From Eshraghiella sp045129695 (GTDB lineage Bacteria; Bacillota; Clostridia; Lachnospirales; Lachnospiraceae): a stretch of DNA of 64,000 nucleotides. The translations under genes were made by a program, and so were the position numbers. Below the pieces are notes generated by a model. That model ran no database searches, had not been told where the DNA came from, and saw only the letters and a program-made list of their open reading frames with translations. The stretch is from contig JBGVJZ010000024.1 in assembly GCA_045129695.1 (NCBI GenBank), positions 16,099 to 80,098 on the forward strand, in the 5' to 3' direction. Positions 33,435-41,947 of the stretch are shown here, piece by piece; the first letter of the stretch is position 1, and every line of letters begins with the position of its first letter.

Positions 33435-35049
33435 ACTTAAAATCCTCCTGATTCTTATTTCTGTAAGCAGCCTTAATAAAGCCGTTAAATAACGGATGTG
33501 CGCTATTCGGTCTGGATTTAAATTCCGGATGTGACTGTGTTGCGATGAAGAACGGATGACTGTCAAGCTCAATCATTTCCACAATCTTTTCATCAGGTGA
33601 CAGACCTGAAAGTGTAAGTCCTTTCTCTATAAGAATTTTTCTGTAATTATTATTCACTTCATATCTATGTCTGTGTCGTTCAAAAATCTCCTGAGATTTA
33701 TAAAGGTACGATGCGAGCGTATCCTTTTTCAATATACAAGGATATGCTCCCAGCCTTAAGGTTCCTCCTATATCAACAACTTCTCTCTGCTCCGACATAA
33801 GAGATATCACAGGATTAGAGGTTTCTCTGTTAAACTCTATACTGTCAGCGTCACTAAGCCCTGCTACATTCCTTGCAAATTCCACAATCGCAAGCTGCAT
33901 TCCGAGACATATCCCAAGAAACGGGATATTATGAATTCTTGCATAATTAATAGCTGTTATTTTTCCCTCAATGCCTCTTGCTCCGAAGCCACCCGGAACC
34001 AGAATTCCGTTCATATCCTTTAAAAGCTCATCTGCATTGTCGGAATTAAGCATCTCTGAGTCAATCCAGTTAATATTTACATTAACCTTATTTGCTATTC
34101 CACCATGCTTCAATGCCTCTGCAACACTCAGATAAGCGTCATGCAATGAAATGTATTTACCTACAAGTGCAATATTAACTTCTCCATCCGAAGCATGCAG
34201 ATTATCAATCATATTTTCCCAATCCGTAAGGTCGGGCTTTGGGCAAGGAATATTAAGGCACTCGCAAACCGCCTCTGCAAATCTTTCCTTCTCTAACATC
34301 ATCGGAACCTCATATAATGAAGGCGCATCAAGATTCTGCAATACATGCTCCTTCTTCACATTACAGAATAATGCAATTTTACTTTTTATCTGGTCATCCA
34401 GAGGATAATCAGAACGGCATACAATAATGTCCGGCCAGATACCCATTCGCTGCAATTCCTTAACACTCATCTGGGTTGGCTTTGTCTTCATCTCTCCCGA
34501 AGCCTTTAAATAAGGAATAAGTGTAACATGTACAAGTATTACATTTTCCCTTCCTGCCTCGTCCTGAAACTGCCTTATCGCTTCAAGAAACGGCTGGCTC
34601 TCAATATCTCCGACGGTTCCTCCTACCTCTATAATTGAAATGGTTGAATCATTTTCGTCCTTGGCTTTATAGAAACGGGACTTAATTTCATTGGTAATAT
34701 GCGGAATTACCTGTACAGTTCCTCCACCGTAATCACCATGTCTTTCCTTATTTAATACGGACCAATAAATTTTTCCGGTAGTAACATTGGAATTTTTATC
34801 AAGATTTTCATCAATAAACCTTTCATAATGTCCCAAATCCAAATCTGTCTCCGTACCGTCATCCGTCACGAACACCTCACCATGCTGAATTGGATTCATC
34901 GTTCCGGGGTCCATATTAATATAGGGGTCAAACTTCTGAATTATTACATGGTATCCACGCGATTTTAAAAGTCTTCCGAGTGAAGCAGCCGTAATTCCTT
35001 TTCCCAGTCCCGATACGACTCCTCCTGTTACAAAAATATATTTAACCAT
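33418..35049 (-). CDS. pyrG: CTP synthase
   Basis: 543 residues. Synthetase domain (1-266): KYIFVTGGVVSGLGKGI, KFDPYINMDPGTM, VGGTVGDIES. Glutaminase domain (290-530): nucleophile Cys in FLGICLGMQLA and the partner His/Glu in ATQSHPEFKSRP. It aminates UTP to CTP using glutamine. It is the first gene of the operon and overlaps gltB, so a glutamine-consuming pyrimidine gene is tied to glutamate synthase; this arrangement is uncommon. Its leader has a terminator and ANTAR-like hairpins. Confidence 0.97.
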   Translation of the reverse strand: MVKYIFVTGGVVSGLGKGITAASLGRLLKSRGYHVIIQKFDPYINMDPGTMNPIQHGEVFVTDDGTETDLDLGHYERFIDENLDKNSNVTTGKIYWSVLNKERHGDYGGGTVQVIPHITNEIKSRFYKAKDENDSTISIIEVGGTVGDIESQPFLEAIRQFQDEAGRENVILVHVTLIPYLKASGEMKTKPTQMSVKELQRMGIWPDIIVCRSDYPLDDQIKSKIALFCNVKKEHVLQNLDAPSLYEVPMMLEKERFAEAVCECLNIPCPKPDLTDWENMIDNLHASDGEVNIALVGKYISLHDAYLSVAEALKHGGIANKVNVNINWIDSEMLNSDNADELLKDMNGILVPGGFGARGIEGKITAINYARIHNIPFLGICLGMQLAIVEFARNVAGLSDADSIEFNRETSNPVISLMSEQREVVDIGGTLRLGAYPCILKKDTLASYLYKSQEIFERHRHRYEVNNNYRKILIEKGLTLSGLSPDEKIVEMIELDSHPFFIATQSHPEFKSRPNSAHPLFNGFIKAAYRNKNQEDFKYESAK

Positions 35050-35090
35050 CTTTTACCTCCGTATTTTATGTAGGTTCCTTAATTTAATGC

Positions 35091-35150
35091 AAAAAAGAGA
35101 AGAAGACGCCAAACAAGCCGCATCAATGCAACTGTCTGACGTCATTGTCA
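35091..35150 (-). promoter_or_regulatory. ANTAR-type double-hairpin leader and terminator of the pyrG operon
   Basis: In minus-strand RNA order: P1 = TGAC-AATGAC-GTCA (35150-35137), then GAC, then P2 = AGTTGC-ATTGAT-GCGGCT (35133-35116). Both hexaloops have A at 1 and G at 4, the published ANTAR recognition rule. The terminator pairs 35143-35132 with 35117-35105 (12 bp with G-U pairs), absorbing the P1 3' arm, and is followed by the T-rich tract 35104-35091. P1/P2 and the terminator cannot coexist, so ANTAR binding would allow readthrough. Confidence 0.75.
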
Positions 35151-35175
35151 TCAAAATTATTTTATTTATGTTAGC

Positions 35176-35204
35176 ATAATAACGGATTAAGATTAATTTG
35201 TAAA
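35176..35204 (-). promoter_or_regulatory. pyrG operon promoter
   Basis: Minus strand TTTACA (35199-35204), 17 bp, TATTAT (35176-35181). Transcription would start near 35169, just upstream of the double hairpin. Confidence 0.65.
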
Positions 35205-35274
35205 GTATTTTTTTAATAAAATTTATTTTGTTAAGATTTTCCCGTATTTTAAAATAAAAATTAAAGTTTTCCTG

Positions 35275-35303
35275 TTGACTGCCTGAGGCAAACGTGATAG
35301 TAT
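35275..35303 (+). promoter_or_regulatory. carAB promoter
   Basis: TTGACT (35275-35280), 17 bp, TAGTAT (35298-35303). With this promoter the RNA begins about at 35310, directly at the AAAGGC hairpin. Confidence 0.6.
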
Positions 35304-35310
35304 GTTTTGC

Positions 35311-35350
35311 GGACAAAGGCGTTCAAGTGTATTACTTGACGCCTTTTTTT
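35311..35350 (+). promoter_or_regulatory. carA leader: AAAGGC hairpin overlapping a terminator
   Basis: A small hairpin GGAC-AAAGGC-GTTC (35311-35324) shares its loop and 3' arm with the terminator AGGCGTTCAAGT / ACTTGACGCCT (35317-35344) that runs into seven Ts. The two folds exclude each other. The loop fits the A1/G4 rule. Immediately upstream an imperfect stem with loop ATAGTA (35288-35310) could be a first ANTAR hairpin if transcription starts earlier. Confidence 0.65.
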
Positions 35351-35415
35351 CATTATACCAGGGAAAATTTCATTTTCCAATCAACTGTAATAATAAAATG
35401 TAAAGAGGTGACATT

Positions 35416-36510
35416 ATGAATCAGAAAATATTTCTCCAATTAGAAGACGGCAGTATATATGAAGGAGAAGCCTTTGGTGCCCCACTTTTACATAATGTAG
35501 TTGCTGAAGTGGTATTTACCACAGCAATGACCGGTTATGTCGAAACACTTACGGACCCAAGCTATTACGGACAGATGGTTATTCAGACCTTCCCGCTTGT
35601 GGGTAATTATGGTGTTAATCCTTCTGATTTTGAAAGCAGTAAAATTCATATGAGTGCATATATAGTCCATGAATACTGCCATGCACCATCCAATTTCAGA
35701 AGTCAGTTCAGTCTGGATTCTTTTTTAAAGAAAAATAATGTTCCGGGTATATGCAATATTGATACACGTGCATTAACCAGAAAAATTCGCTCAAAGGGTG
35801 TTATGACCGGTTGTCTTAGCACTTCTCAATTGTCATCTGACAAAATCTCAGAACTCTCAGCCTGGAAAATTAATGATGCAGTTAAAAATGTATCCTGCAA
35901 TAATACAACACGTCATCAGTCAGGACTGCCTGAGCATGAGGTCGTTCTGTGGGATTTCGGTGCCAAGGAAAATATACTCCGTTCGCTTCTTCGTCTTAAC
36001 TGCAATGTTACAGTAGTTCCTGCTACAGCCACCTGCGAAGAAATACTTGCCCTTAAGCCTGACGGAATAATGTTAAGCAATGGTCCGGGCAACCCGAAGG
36101 ATAATACTTCAATTATTAAGGAGCTGAAAAAAATATGCTCCCACAAAATTCCTGTATTCGGAATCTGTCTGGGACACCAGCTCCTTGCACTTGCCAATGG
36201 CGGTGATACTGAGAAGCTTAAATACGGTCACCGTGGTGCCAACCAGCCTGTGAAGGATTTAAGCACCGGTAAAACCTACATAACAAGCCAGAATCATGGA
36301 TATGCCGTCAGAAATGATTCTCTGCCGGATAATTGCCGCATCTCTTATATAAATGTAAATGATGAAACCTGCGAAGGGCTTGAGTATGCCGCCTTCCCGG
36401 GCTTCTCCGTACAATTCCACCCGGAAGCCTGTGGTGGTCCGCATGATACGGAATTTCTTTTTAAACAGTTTATCAGGCTTATGAAAGGAGTGACACAGCC
36501 ATGCCTTTAA
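35416..36510 (+). CDS. carA: Carbamoyl-phosphate synthase small subunit
   Basis: 364 residues. N-terminal CPSase domain (LEDGSIYEGEAFGA, TAMTGYVETLTDPSYYGQ) and class I glutaminase domain with the nucleophile in FGICLGHQLLALA and the His-Glu pair in VQFHPEACGGPHDTEF. It feeds glutamine-derived ammonia to CarB for arginine and pyrimidine synthesis. It overlaps carB by 10 bp and is preceded by AGAGGTGA. Confidence 0.97.
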   Translation: MNQKIFLQLEDGSIYEGEAFGAPLLHNVVAEVVFTTAMTGYVETLTDPSYYGQMVIQTFPLVGNYGVNPSDFESSKIHMSAYIVHEYCHAPSNFRSQFSLDSFLKKNNVPGICNIDTRALTRKIRSKGVMTGCLSTSQLSSDKISELSAWKINDAVKNVSCNNTTRHQSGLPEHEVVLWDFGAKENILRSLLRLNCNVTVVPATATCEEILALKPDGIMLSNGPGNPKDNTSIIKELKKICSHKIPVFGICLGHQLLALANGGDTEKLKYGHRGANQPVKDLSTGKTYITSQNHGYAVRNDSLPDNCRISYINVNDETCEGLEYAAFPGFSVQFHPEACGGPHDTEFLFKQFIRLMKGVTQPCL

Positions 36511-39500
36511 ACCCAAATATAAAAAAAGTTCTTGTAATCGGTTCCGGTCCTATAGTAATCGGTCAGGCTGCCGAATTTGATTATGCAGGTACGCAGGCCT
36601 GTCTTGCGATTAAGGAAGAAGGACTTGAAGTGGTACTTGCAAATTCGAATCCTGCCACAATTATGACGGATTCTGCCATTGCTGACCATGTATATATAGA
36701 ACCTCTTACTCTTGATTATCTTAAAATGATTATACTTAAGGAAAAGCCTGACAGTATTCTGTCTACACTTGGTGGTCAGACAGGCTTAACACTGTCAATG
36801 CAGTTAGCCAAAGAAGGATTTCTGGATAAGCATGGAGTAACTCTGTTAGGTGCTAATCCTGAGACAATAGACAAAGCAGAGGACAGACAGATTTTTAAGG
36901 AAACCATGTCCAAAATAAAACAGCCCGTTGTTCCTTCAACCGTAACCCACTCACTTGAGGCTTCCATGAGCTTTGCCGGTGAGGTTGGCTTCCCGGTTGT
37001 TGTAAGACCTGCTTTCACCCTCGGCGGCTCCGGCGGTGGTATTGCACATTCAGAGGAAGAGCTTCGCAGAATAGCCTCACAGGGCTTACGTCAGTCCCCA
37101 ATACATCAGATTCTTGTCGAAAAATGCATTTCCGGATGGAAAGAAATCGAATTCGAGGTAATGAGAGACGGCAAGGGTAATGTTATAACAATATGCTCAA
37201 TGGAAAATTTTGACCCTGTCGGAATTCACACCGGAGATTCCATAGTAATTGCACCGGCCGTTACACTGGCTGATAAGGAATACCAGATGCTTCGTTCTGC
37301 TGCCTTAAAAATAATAAGTGCAATGGAAATTGAGGGCGGCTGTAATGTCCAGTTTGCATTGAATCCTGAAAGCTTTGAATACGCAGTAATCGAGGTTAAT
37401 CCAAGAGTGTCACGTTCCTCCGCACTTGCAAGTAAGGCAACCGGATACCCTATTGCAAGAGTTGCAGCCAAAATTGCACTCGGATATTCCATGTACGAAA
37501 TCAAAAATGAAATCACCGGCAGGACAACTGCCTGTTTTGAACCTGCTTTGGACTATGTTGTAATTAAGTTCCCTAAATGGCCTTTTGATAAATTTGTCTA
37601 TGCAAGCAGAACTCTCGGTACTCAGATGAAGGCTACAGGCGAGGTAATGGCAATCGGAAGAAACTTTGAACAGGCTCTTTTAAAGGCTGTCCGTGGTGCT
37701 GAAATCTCCCACGATTATCTTGATGATAAGAATTTGAGACAATTATCAGATTCTGAGCTTATGTGCAAAATACTTGAACAGGATGATGAAAGGTGCTTTG
37801 CTCTCTACGAAGCATTGTATCGTGACTTTACCATAGAGGAACTGCATTCATTGACTAAGGTAGACGAATGGTTTTTATCTAAATTACTACATTTAACTGA
37901 GCTGGAGAAAAAATTAACATCAGAACCTCTGACTGATGAACTTGTTAATGAATTAAAATTCTATGGATTTACTGATAAAACAATACGCAGAATCAGCGGA
38001 ATGCAGGAAATATCCTCAAAGCCATACAGCTATAAGATGGTTGATACCTGTGCTGCAGAATTCAGTGCAATAACGCCTTACTTCTACTCTACTTATGGTG
38101 AAGAGGATGAAGCACTTGATTATGTTAACGATTACGCTCATAAAAAACCTGTAATAATGGTATTAGGCTCTGGTCCGATACGAATCGGACAGGGTATTGA
38201 ATTTGATTATGCCTCAGTGCATTGTGTACTCTCTTTGAAAAAAGCCGGCTATGAGGTTGTAATTGTAAATAATAATCCTGAAACAGTTTCAACGGATTTT
38301 AATACTGCTGACAGACTATATTTTGAACCTCTGACAGCTGAGGATGTTAAGGATATTATTGAAATAGAAAAACCAATCGGGGTTGTTGTGGCTTTCGGCG
38401 GTCAGACTGCCATCAAGCTTACTAAATGGTTATCAGATAATAATATTCCTATTCTCGGAACACCTGCCGACAGTATTGATGCAGCAGAGGACAGAAGCCG
38501 CTTTGAACAGCTCTTAAAGGATTTACATATTAAGCAGCCTGTGGGCGATACCGTACAGACTGAAGCGGAGGCACTTTCTGTTGCCAACCGGCTGGGCTAC
38601 CCTGTACTCCTCCGCCCTTCCTATGTACTTGGCGGTCAGAATATGATTATCGCATTCTCTGATGCAGATGTCAGTGAATACATGAAAATCATACTCTCAC
38701 ATCTTAGCAACAACATTGTCTTAATCGACAAATACATGATGGGAACTGAACTGGAGGTTGACGCAATATGTGACGGTACAGATGTATTGCTGCCCGGAAT
38801 TATGGAGCATATCGACAGGGCCGGAATTCATTCAGGTGATTCTATTGCAGTATATCCTGCATGGAATCTGACCAAATCACAACAGGACAAAATAATTGAT
38901 TATTCAACACGTCTCGCACTCTCCCTTCATACTAAGGGACTGATTAATATTCAGTATGTAATAAGCAAAGGAGAAATATATGTGATAGAGGTTAACCCGC
39001 GTTCTTCAAGAACTGTTCCGTATTTAAGCAAGGTTACGGGTGTACCGATGATTGATATTGCTACTCAGATTATGCTGGGAAGAACACTCAGGGACATGGG
39101 CTACTCATCAGGCTTATATCCTGATTCACAGAATGTTGCCGTTAAGGTTCCTGTATTCTCATTTGAAAAACTTGCAGGACTTGATACCACACTAGGACCA
39201 GAGATGAAATCCACCGGCGAGGTTCTCGGTATCGCTCCAACGCTCAATGAAGCTCTGTATAAGGGCCTGCTGGGTGCCGGCTACAAATTCGTGTCACAGG
39301 GAGGAGTATTTATTACGGTTCGGGATTCAGACAAAGAGGAGGCTGTGGAAATTGCAAGGGAATTCCATTCACTTGGATTCCACCTCTATGCAACGGAAGG
39401 TACTGCCAATAAACTGCGTGAAAACGGTCTTACTGCAACAATGGTTCATAAAATACATGAATCGGAGCAGAATACAATTGCATTACTTGAGAGCGGCAAA

Positions 39501-39692
39501 ATTAATTACATTATTTCCACATCTGCAAAAGGACGTTCACCATTAAGGGACAGTGTAAAATTACGCAGAAAAAGCGTTGAGCTTGGTATTCCATGCCTCA
39601 CAAGTCTTGACACCGCAAAAGCATTGACTCGTGTTCTTAGTATGAATTACACTCCTGAGAAGACAGCTTTAATTGATATCTGTTCACTATAA
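36501..39692 (+). CDS. carB: Carbamoyl-phosphate synthase large subunit
   Basis: 1063 residues, full length. Two homologous ATP-grasp halves: IGSGPIVIGQAAEFDYAGTQ opens the first and LGSGPIRIGQGIEFDYASVH the second (about residue 553). EVNPRVSRSSALASKATGYP and EVNPRSSRTVPYLSKVTGVP mark the two active sites. The last ~130 residues form the MGS-like allosteric domain (FHLYATEGTANKLRENG). With CarA it makes carbamoyl phosphate. It overlaps carA by 10 bp and is followed by the glnN promoter. Confidence 0.97.
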   Translation: MPLNPNIKKVLVIGSGPIVIGQAAEFDYAGTQACLAIKEEGLEVVLANSNPATIMTDSAIADHVYIEPLTLDYLKMIILKEKPDSILSTLGGQTGLTLSMQLAKEGFLDKHGVTLLGANPETIDKAEDRQIFKETMSKIKQPVVPSTVTHSLEASMSFAGEVGFPVVVRPAFTLGGSGGGIAHSEEELRRIASQGLRQSPIHQILVEKCISGWKEIEFEVMRDGKGNVITICSMENFDPVGIHTGDSIVIAPAVTLADKEYQMLRSAALKIISAMEIEGGCNVQFALNPESFEYAVIEVNPRVSRSSALASKATGYPIARVAAKIALGYSMYEIKNEITGRTTACFEPALDYVVIKFPKWPFDKFVYASRTLGTQMKATGEVMAIGRNFEQALLKAVRGAEISHDYLDDKNLRQLSDSELMCKILEQDDERCFALYEALYRDFTIEELHSLTKVDEWFLSKLLHLTELEKKLTSEPLTDELVNELKFYGFTDKTIRRISGMQEISSKPYSYKMVDTCAAEFSAITPYFYSTYGEEDEALDYVNDYAHKKPVIMVLGSGPIRIGQGIEFDYASVHCVLSLKKAGYEVVIVNNNPETVSTDFNTADRLYFEPLTAEDVKDIIEIEKPIGVVVAFGGQTAIKLTKWLSDNNIPILGTPADSIDAAEDRSRFEQLLKDLHIKQPVGDTVQTEAEALSVANRLGYPVLLRPSYVLGGQNMIIAFSDADVSEYMKIILSHLSNNIVLIDKYMMGTELEVDAICDGTDVLLPGIMEHIDRAGIHSGDSIAVYPAWNLTKSQQDKIIDYSTRLALSLHTKGLINIQYVISKGEIYVIEVNPRSSRTVPYLSKVTGVPMIDIATQIMLGRTLRDMGYSSGLYPDSQNVAVKVPVFSFEKLAGLDTTLGPEMKSTGEVLGIAPTLNEALYKGLLGAGYKFVSQGGVFITVRDSDKEEAVEIAREFHSLGFHLYATEGTANKLRENGLTATMVHKIHESEQNTIALLESGKINYIISTSAKGRSPLRDSVKLRRKSVELGIPCLTSLDTAKALTRVLSMNYTPEKTALIDICSL

Positions 39693-39708
39693 TTTTAAAA
39701 AAAAGTTC

Positions 39709-39736
39709 TTGACTTTTAAAAAAATCGTTGTATACT
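39709..39736 (+). promoter_or_regulatory. glnN promoter
   Basis: TTGACT (39709-39714), 16 bp, TATACT (39731-39736); the RNA would start near 39743, directly before the leader hairpin. Confidence 0.65.
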
Positions 39737-39744
39737 ACACTCAT

Positions 39745-39787
39745 AAAGCAAAGGCGCTTTGGGTAGAACCCGAAGCGTCTTTTTTTA
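39745..39787 (+). promoter_or_regulatory. glnN leader: AAAGGC hairpin overlapping a terminator
   Basis: AAAGC-AAAGGC-GCTTT (39745-39760) is a 5-bp hairpin with a hexaloop of A1/G4 type. Its loop and 3' arm are reused by the terminator GGCGCTTTGGG / CCCGAAGCGTC (39753-39779), followed by a T-run to 39787. The two structures are mutually exclusive, the layout of an antiterminator switch. Only one such hairpin is visible here, whereas classical ANTAR targets have two. Confidence 0.65.
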
Positions 39788-39820
39788 TTTTTATTGATAT
39801 TTTTGAAGGGAGATTTGAGT

Positions 39821-41917
39821 ATGGATAAATGTATTCCAAAAATGTATGGAAGTCTGGTTTTTAATGACAGGGTAATGCGTGATAAGCTTCCAAAAGACAT
39901 TTACAAAGCACTTAGAAAAACAATTGAAAACAACACCCACTTAGAGCTTGATGTAGCCAATGCGGTTGCACTTGCAATGAAGGAATGGGCAGTGGAAAAT
40001 GGTGCAACACATTTTACCCACTGGTTCCAGCCATTAACAGGATTCACAGCCGAAAAGCACGACAGCTTTATTAATCCGGTTGGTGACGGAGAGATTCTCA
40101 TGGAGTTCTCCGGCAAGGAGCTTGTTAAGGGTGAACCGGATGCTTCAAGCTTTCCTTCGGGCGGATTAAGAGCCACCTTTGAAGCCAGAGGCTATACGGC
40201 ATGGGACCCTACATCTCCTGCATTTATTAAAGACAATACACTTTACATACCAACAGCCTTCTGCTCATACAGTGGTGAGGCGCTTGACAAGAAAACACCT
40301 CTTCTCCGTTCAATGGAGACTCTCAGCAAAGAAGCCACTAAGATACTTAACCTTCTCGGCAATACGGAGGTTACAAGTGTCTCCACAACAGTCGGACCTG
40401 AACAGGAATACTTTCTCGTTGACAAAGAGATGTTTGCAAAACGTAAGGATTTGATTTTTACAGGACGTACTCTTTTGGGTGCTAAGCCACCTAAGGGACA
40501 GGAAATGGAGGATCATTACTTCGGAGCTTTGAAGCCGCGTGTAGCTGCTTATATGCACGACCTTGATGAGGAGCTTTGGAAGCTTGGTATTCCGGCCAAA
40601 ACCAAACATAATGAGGTTGCTCCTGCACAGCACGAGCTTGCTCCGGTATTCGATACAGCCAATGTGGCAGTTGACCACAACCAGCTTACAATGGAAATAA
40701 TGAAAAAGGTTGCAGACAAACATAATTTTGTATGTCTCCTTCATGAAAAGCCTTTTGAAGGAATTAACGGTTCCGGCAAACACAATAACTGGTCAATGAT
40801 TACTAATACCGGAATTAATCTTCTGGATCCTGGTAAAACCCCTGCTGAAAACACACAGTTTTTAGTATTCCTCATGGCTGTAATCAAGGCAGTTGATGAT
40901 TATGCGGATTTGATGAGACTTTCTGTTGCCAGTGCAGGTAATGACCACAGACTTGGTGCTAATGAAGCACCTCCTGCAATTGTTTCAATTTTCCTCGGAG
41001 ATGAATTAAATGCAGTTCTCAACTCTATTGAAAATGATACATTTTTTGGTGAACAGCAGCGAATCCGGATGGAAACAGGCGCTGCCGTACTTCCTCATTT
41101 CTTTAAGGATAATACTGACAGAAACCGTACATCACCATTTGCTTTTACCGGTAACAAATTTGAATTCCGTATGCTTGGTTCTTCAATTTCAGTTGCAGGT
41201 CCTAACATCGTACTTAATACTGCTGTTGCAGAGGAGCTTTCACAGTTCTATAACGAATTGAAGGATGTTCCTGAAAACGAGCTTCAGAATGCTGTTAATG
41301 CACTTGTTAAGAAAACAATTCTTGAGCATAAGAAGATTATTTTCAACGGAAACGGATACACGGATGAGTGGGTTGCCGAAGCTGAAAAGAGAGGTCTTTA
41401 CAACTTAAAGTCAACTCCTGATGTTTTACCTTATTTTGTTGCAGATAAGAATGTTAAGTTATTTACTGAACATCACATATATACAGAAAGCGAAATTAAT
41501 TCAAGATATGAAATTCTTCTTGAGAATTACAGTAAAACATTACACATTGAAGCCAAAACACTTCAGAGCATGATTGTTAAGGAATTCCTTCCTGCTCTGC
41601 TGGATTACACAGGTGTACTTACATCTGCTTACCAGACAAAATCAGAGGCACTTGGAATCAAGTCTTCAGCTGAAGCTAAATTAATTACAAAGCTTTCGGG
41701 CTATTATGATGACTTAACGGAAAAGACTGATAAGCTTGTTGAAGATATTGCAAAAGCTGAAGCTATTGAGGATATGCTTGAGGCAGCCAAATTCTATCAT
41801 GATACAATCCTTACCGATATGGATGACATCCGAAGTGTTGCTGACACGGCAGAGGAATTACTCCCTGATGACTTCCTTCCATACCCAAGCTATGAAAAGC
41901 TGCTCTTCTATGTATAA
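39821..41917 (+). CDS. glnN: Glutamine synthetase type III
   Basis: 698 residues, the large GSIII class. It starts MDKCIPKMYGSLVFNDRVMR, then THFTHWFQPLTGFTAEKHD, EFSGKELVKGEPDASSFPSGG, VGPEQEYFLVD, HNEVAPAQHELAPVFDTANV, NGSGKHNNWSM, and RTSPFAFTGNKFEFRM. Metal and ATP residues of the family are present. It performs the same reaction as GlnA and is often the nitrogen-limitation isozyme in gut anaerobes (family knowledge). I start it at 39821 (GAAGGGAG upstream). The terminator-bearing leader implies conditional expression. purF follows by 30 bp. Confidence 0.96.
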   Translation: MDKCIPKMYGSLVFNDRVMRDKLPKDIYKALRKTIENNTHLELDVANAVALAMKEWAVENGATHFTHWFQPLTGFTAEKHDSFINPVGDGEILMEFSGKELVKGEPDASSFPSGGLRATFEARGYTAWDPTSPAFIKDNTLYIPTAFCSYSGEALDKKTPLLRSMETLSKEATKILNLLGNTEVTSVSTTVGPEQEYFLVDKEMFAKRKDLIFTGRTLLGAKPPKGQEMEDHYFGALKPRVAAYMHDLDEELWKLGIPAKTKHNEVAPAQHELAPVFDTANVAVDHNQLTMEIMKKVADKHNFVCLLHEKPFEGINGSGKHNNWSMITNTGINLLDPGKTPAENTQFLVFLMAVIKAVDDYADLMRLSVASAGNDHRLGANEAPPAIVSIFLGDELNAVLNSIENDTFFGEQQRIRMETGAAVLPHFFKDNTDRNRTSPFAFTGNKFEFRMLGSSISVAGPNIVLNTAVAEELSQFYNELKDVPENELQNAVNALVKKTILEHKKIIFNGNGYTDEWVAEAEKRGLYNLKSTPDVLPYFVADKNVKLFTEHHIYTESEINSRYEILLENYSKTLHIEAKTLQSMIVKEFLPALLDYTGVLTSAYQTKSEALGIKSSAEAKLITKLSGYYDDLTEKTDKLVEDIAKAEAIEDMLEAAKFYHDTILTDMDDIRSVADTAEELLPDDFLPYPSYEKLLFYV

Positions 41918-41947
41918 AGCATAAAAACGCTGAAACGGAGATAAAAG

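Larger units (their letters stand above)
35050..35415. other. Divergent regulatory region between pyrG and carA
   Basis: 366 bp with no gene. It contains two divergent promoters and two leaders, each ending in an intrinsic terminator: the ANTAR-like double hairpin toward pyrG and the AAAGGC hairpin toward carA. Confidence 0.8.

Noticed and set aside
33435..33572. N-terminal extension of glutamate synthase
   Set aside because: It lies in antisense-free overlap with the pyrG coding region, has no ribosome binding site, and would place the catalytic Cys too far from the N-terminus.
35105..35143. Bacillus-type pyrG attenuation by reiterative G addition
   Set aside because: The predicted transcript does not begin with the GGGC run that mechanism needs.
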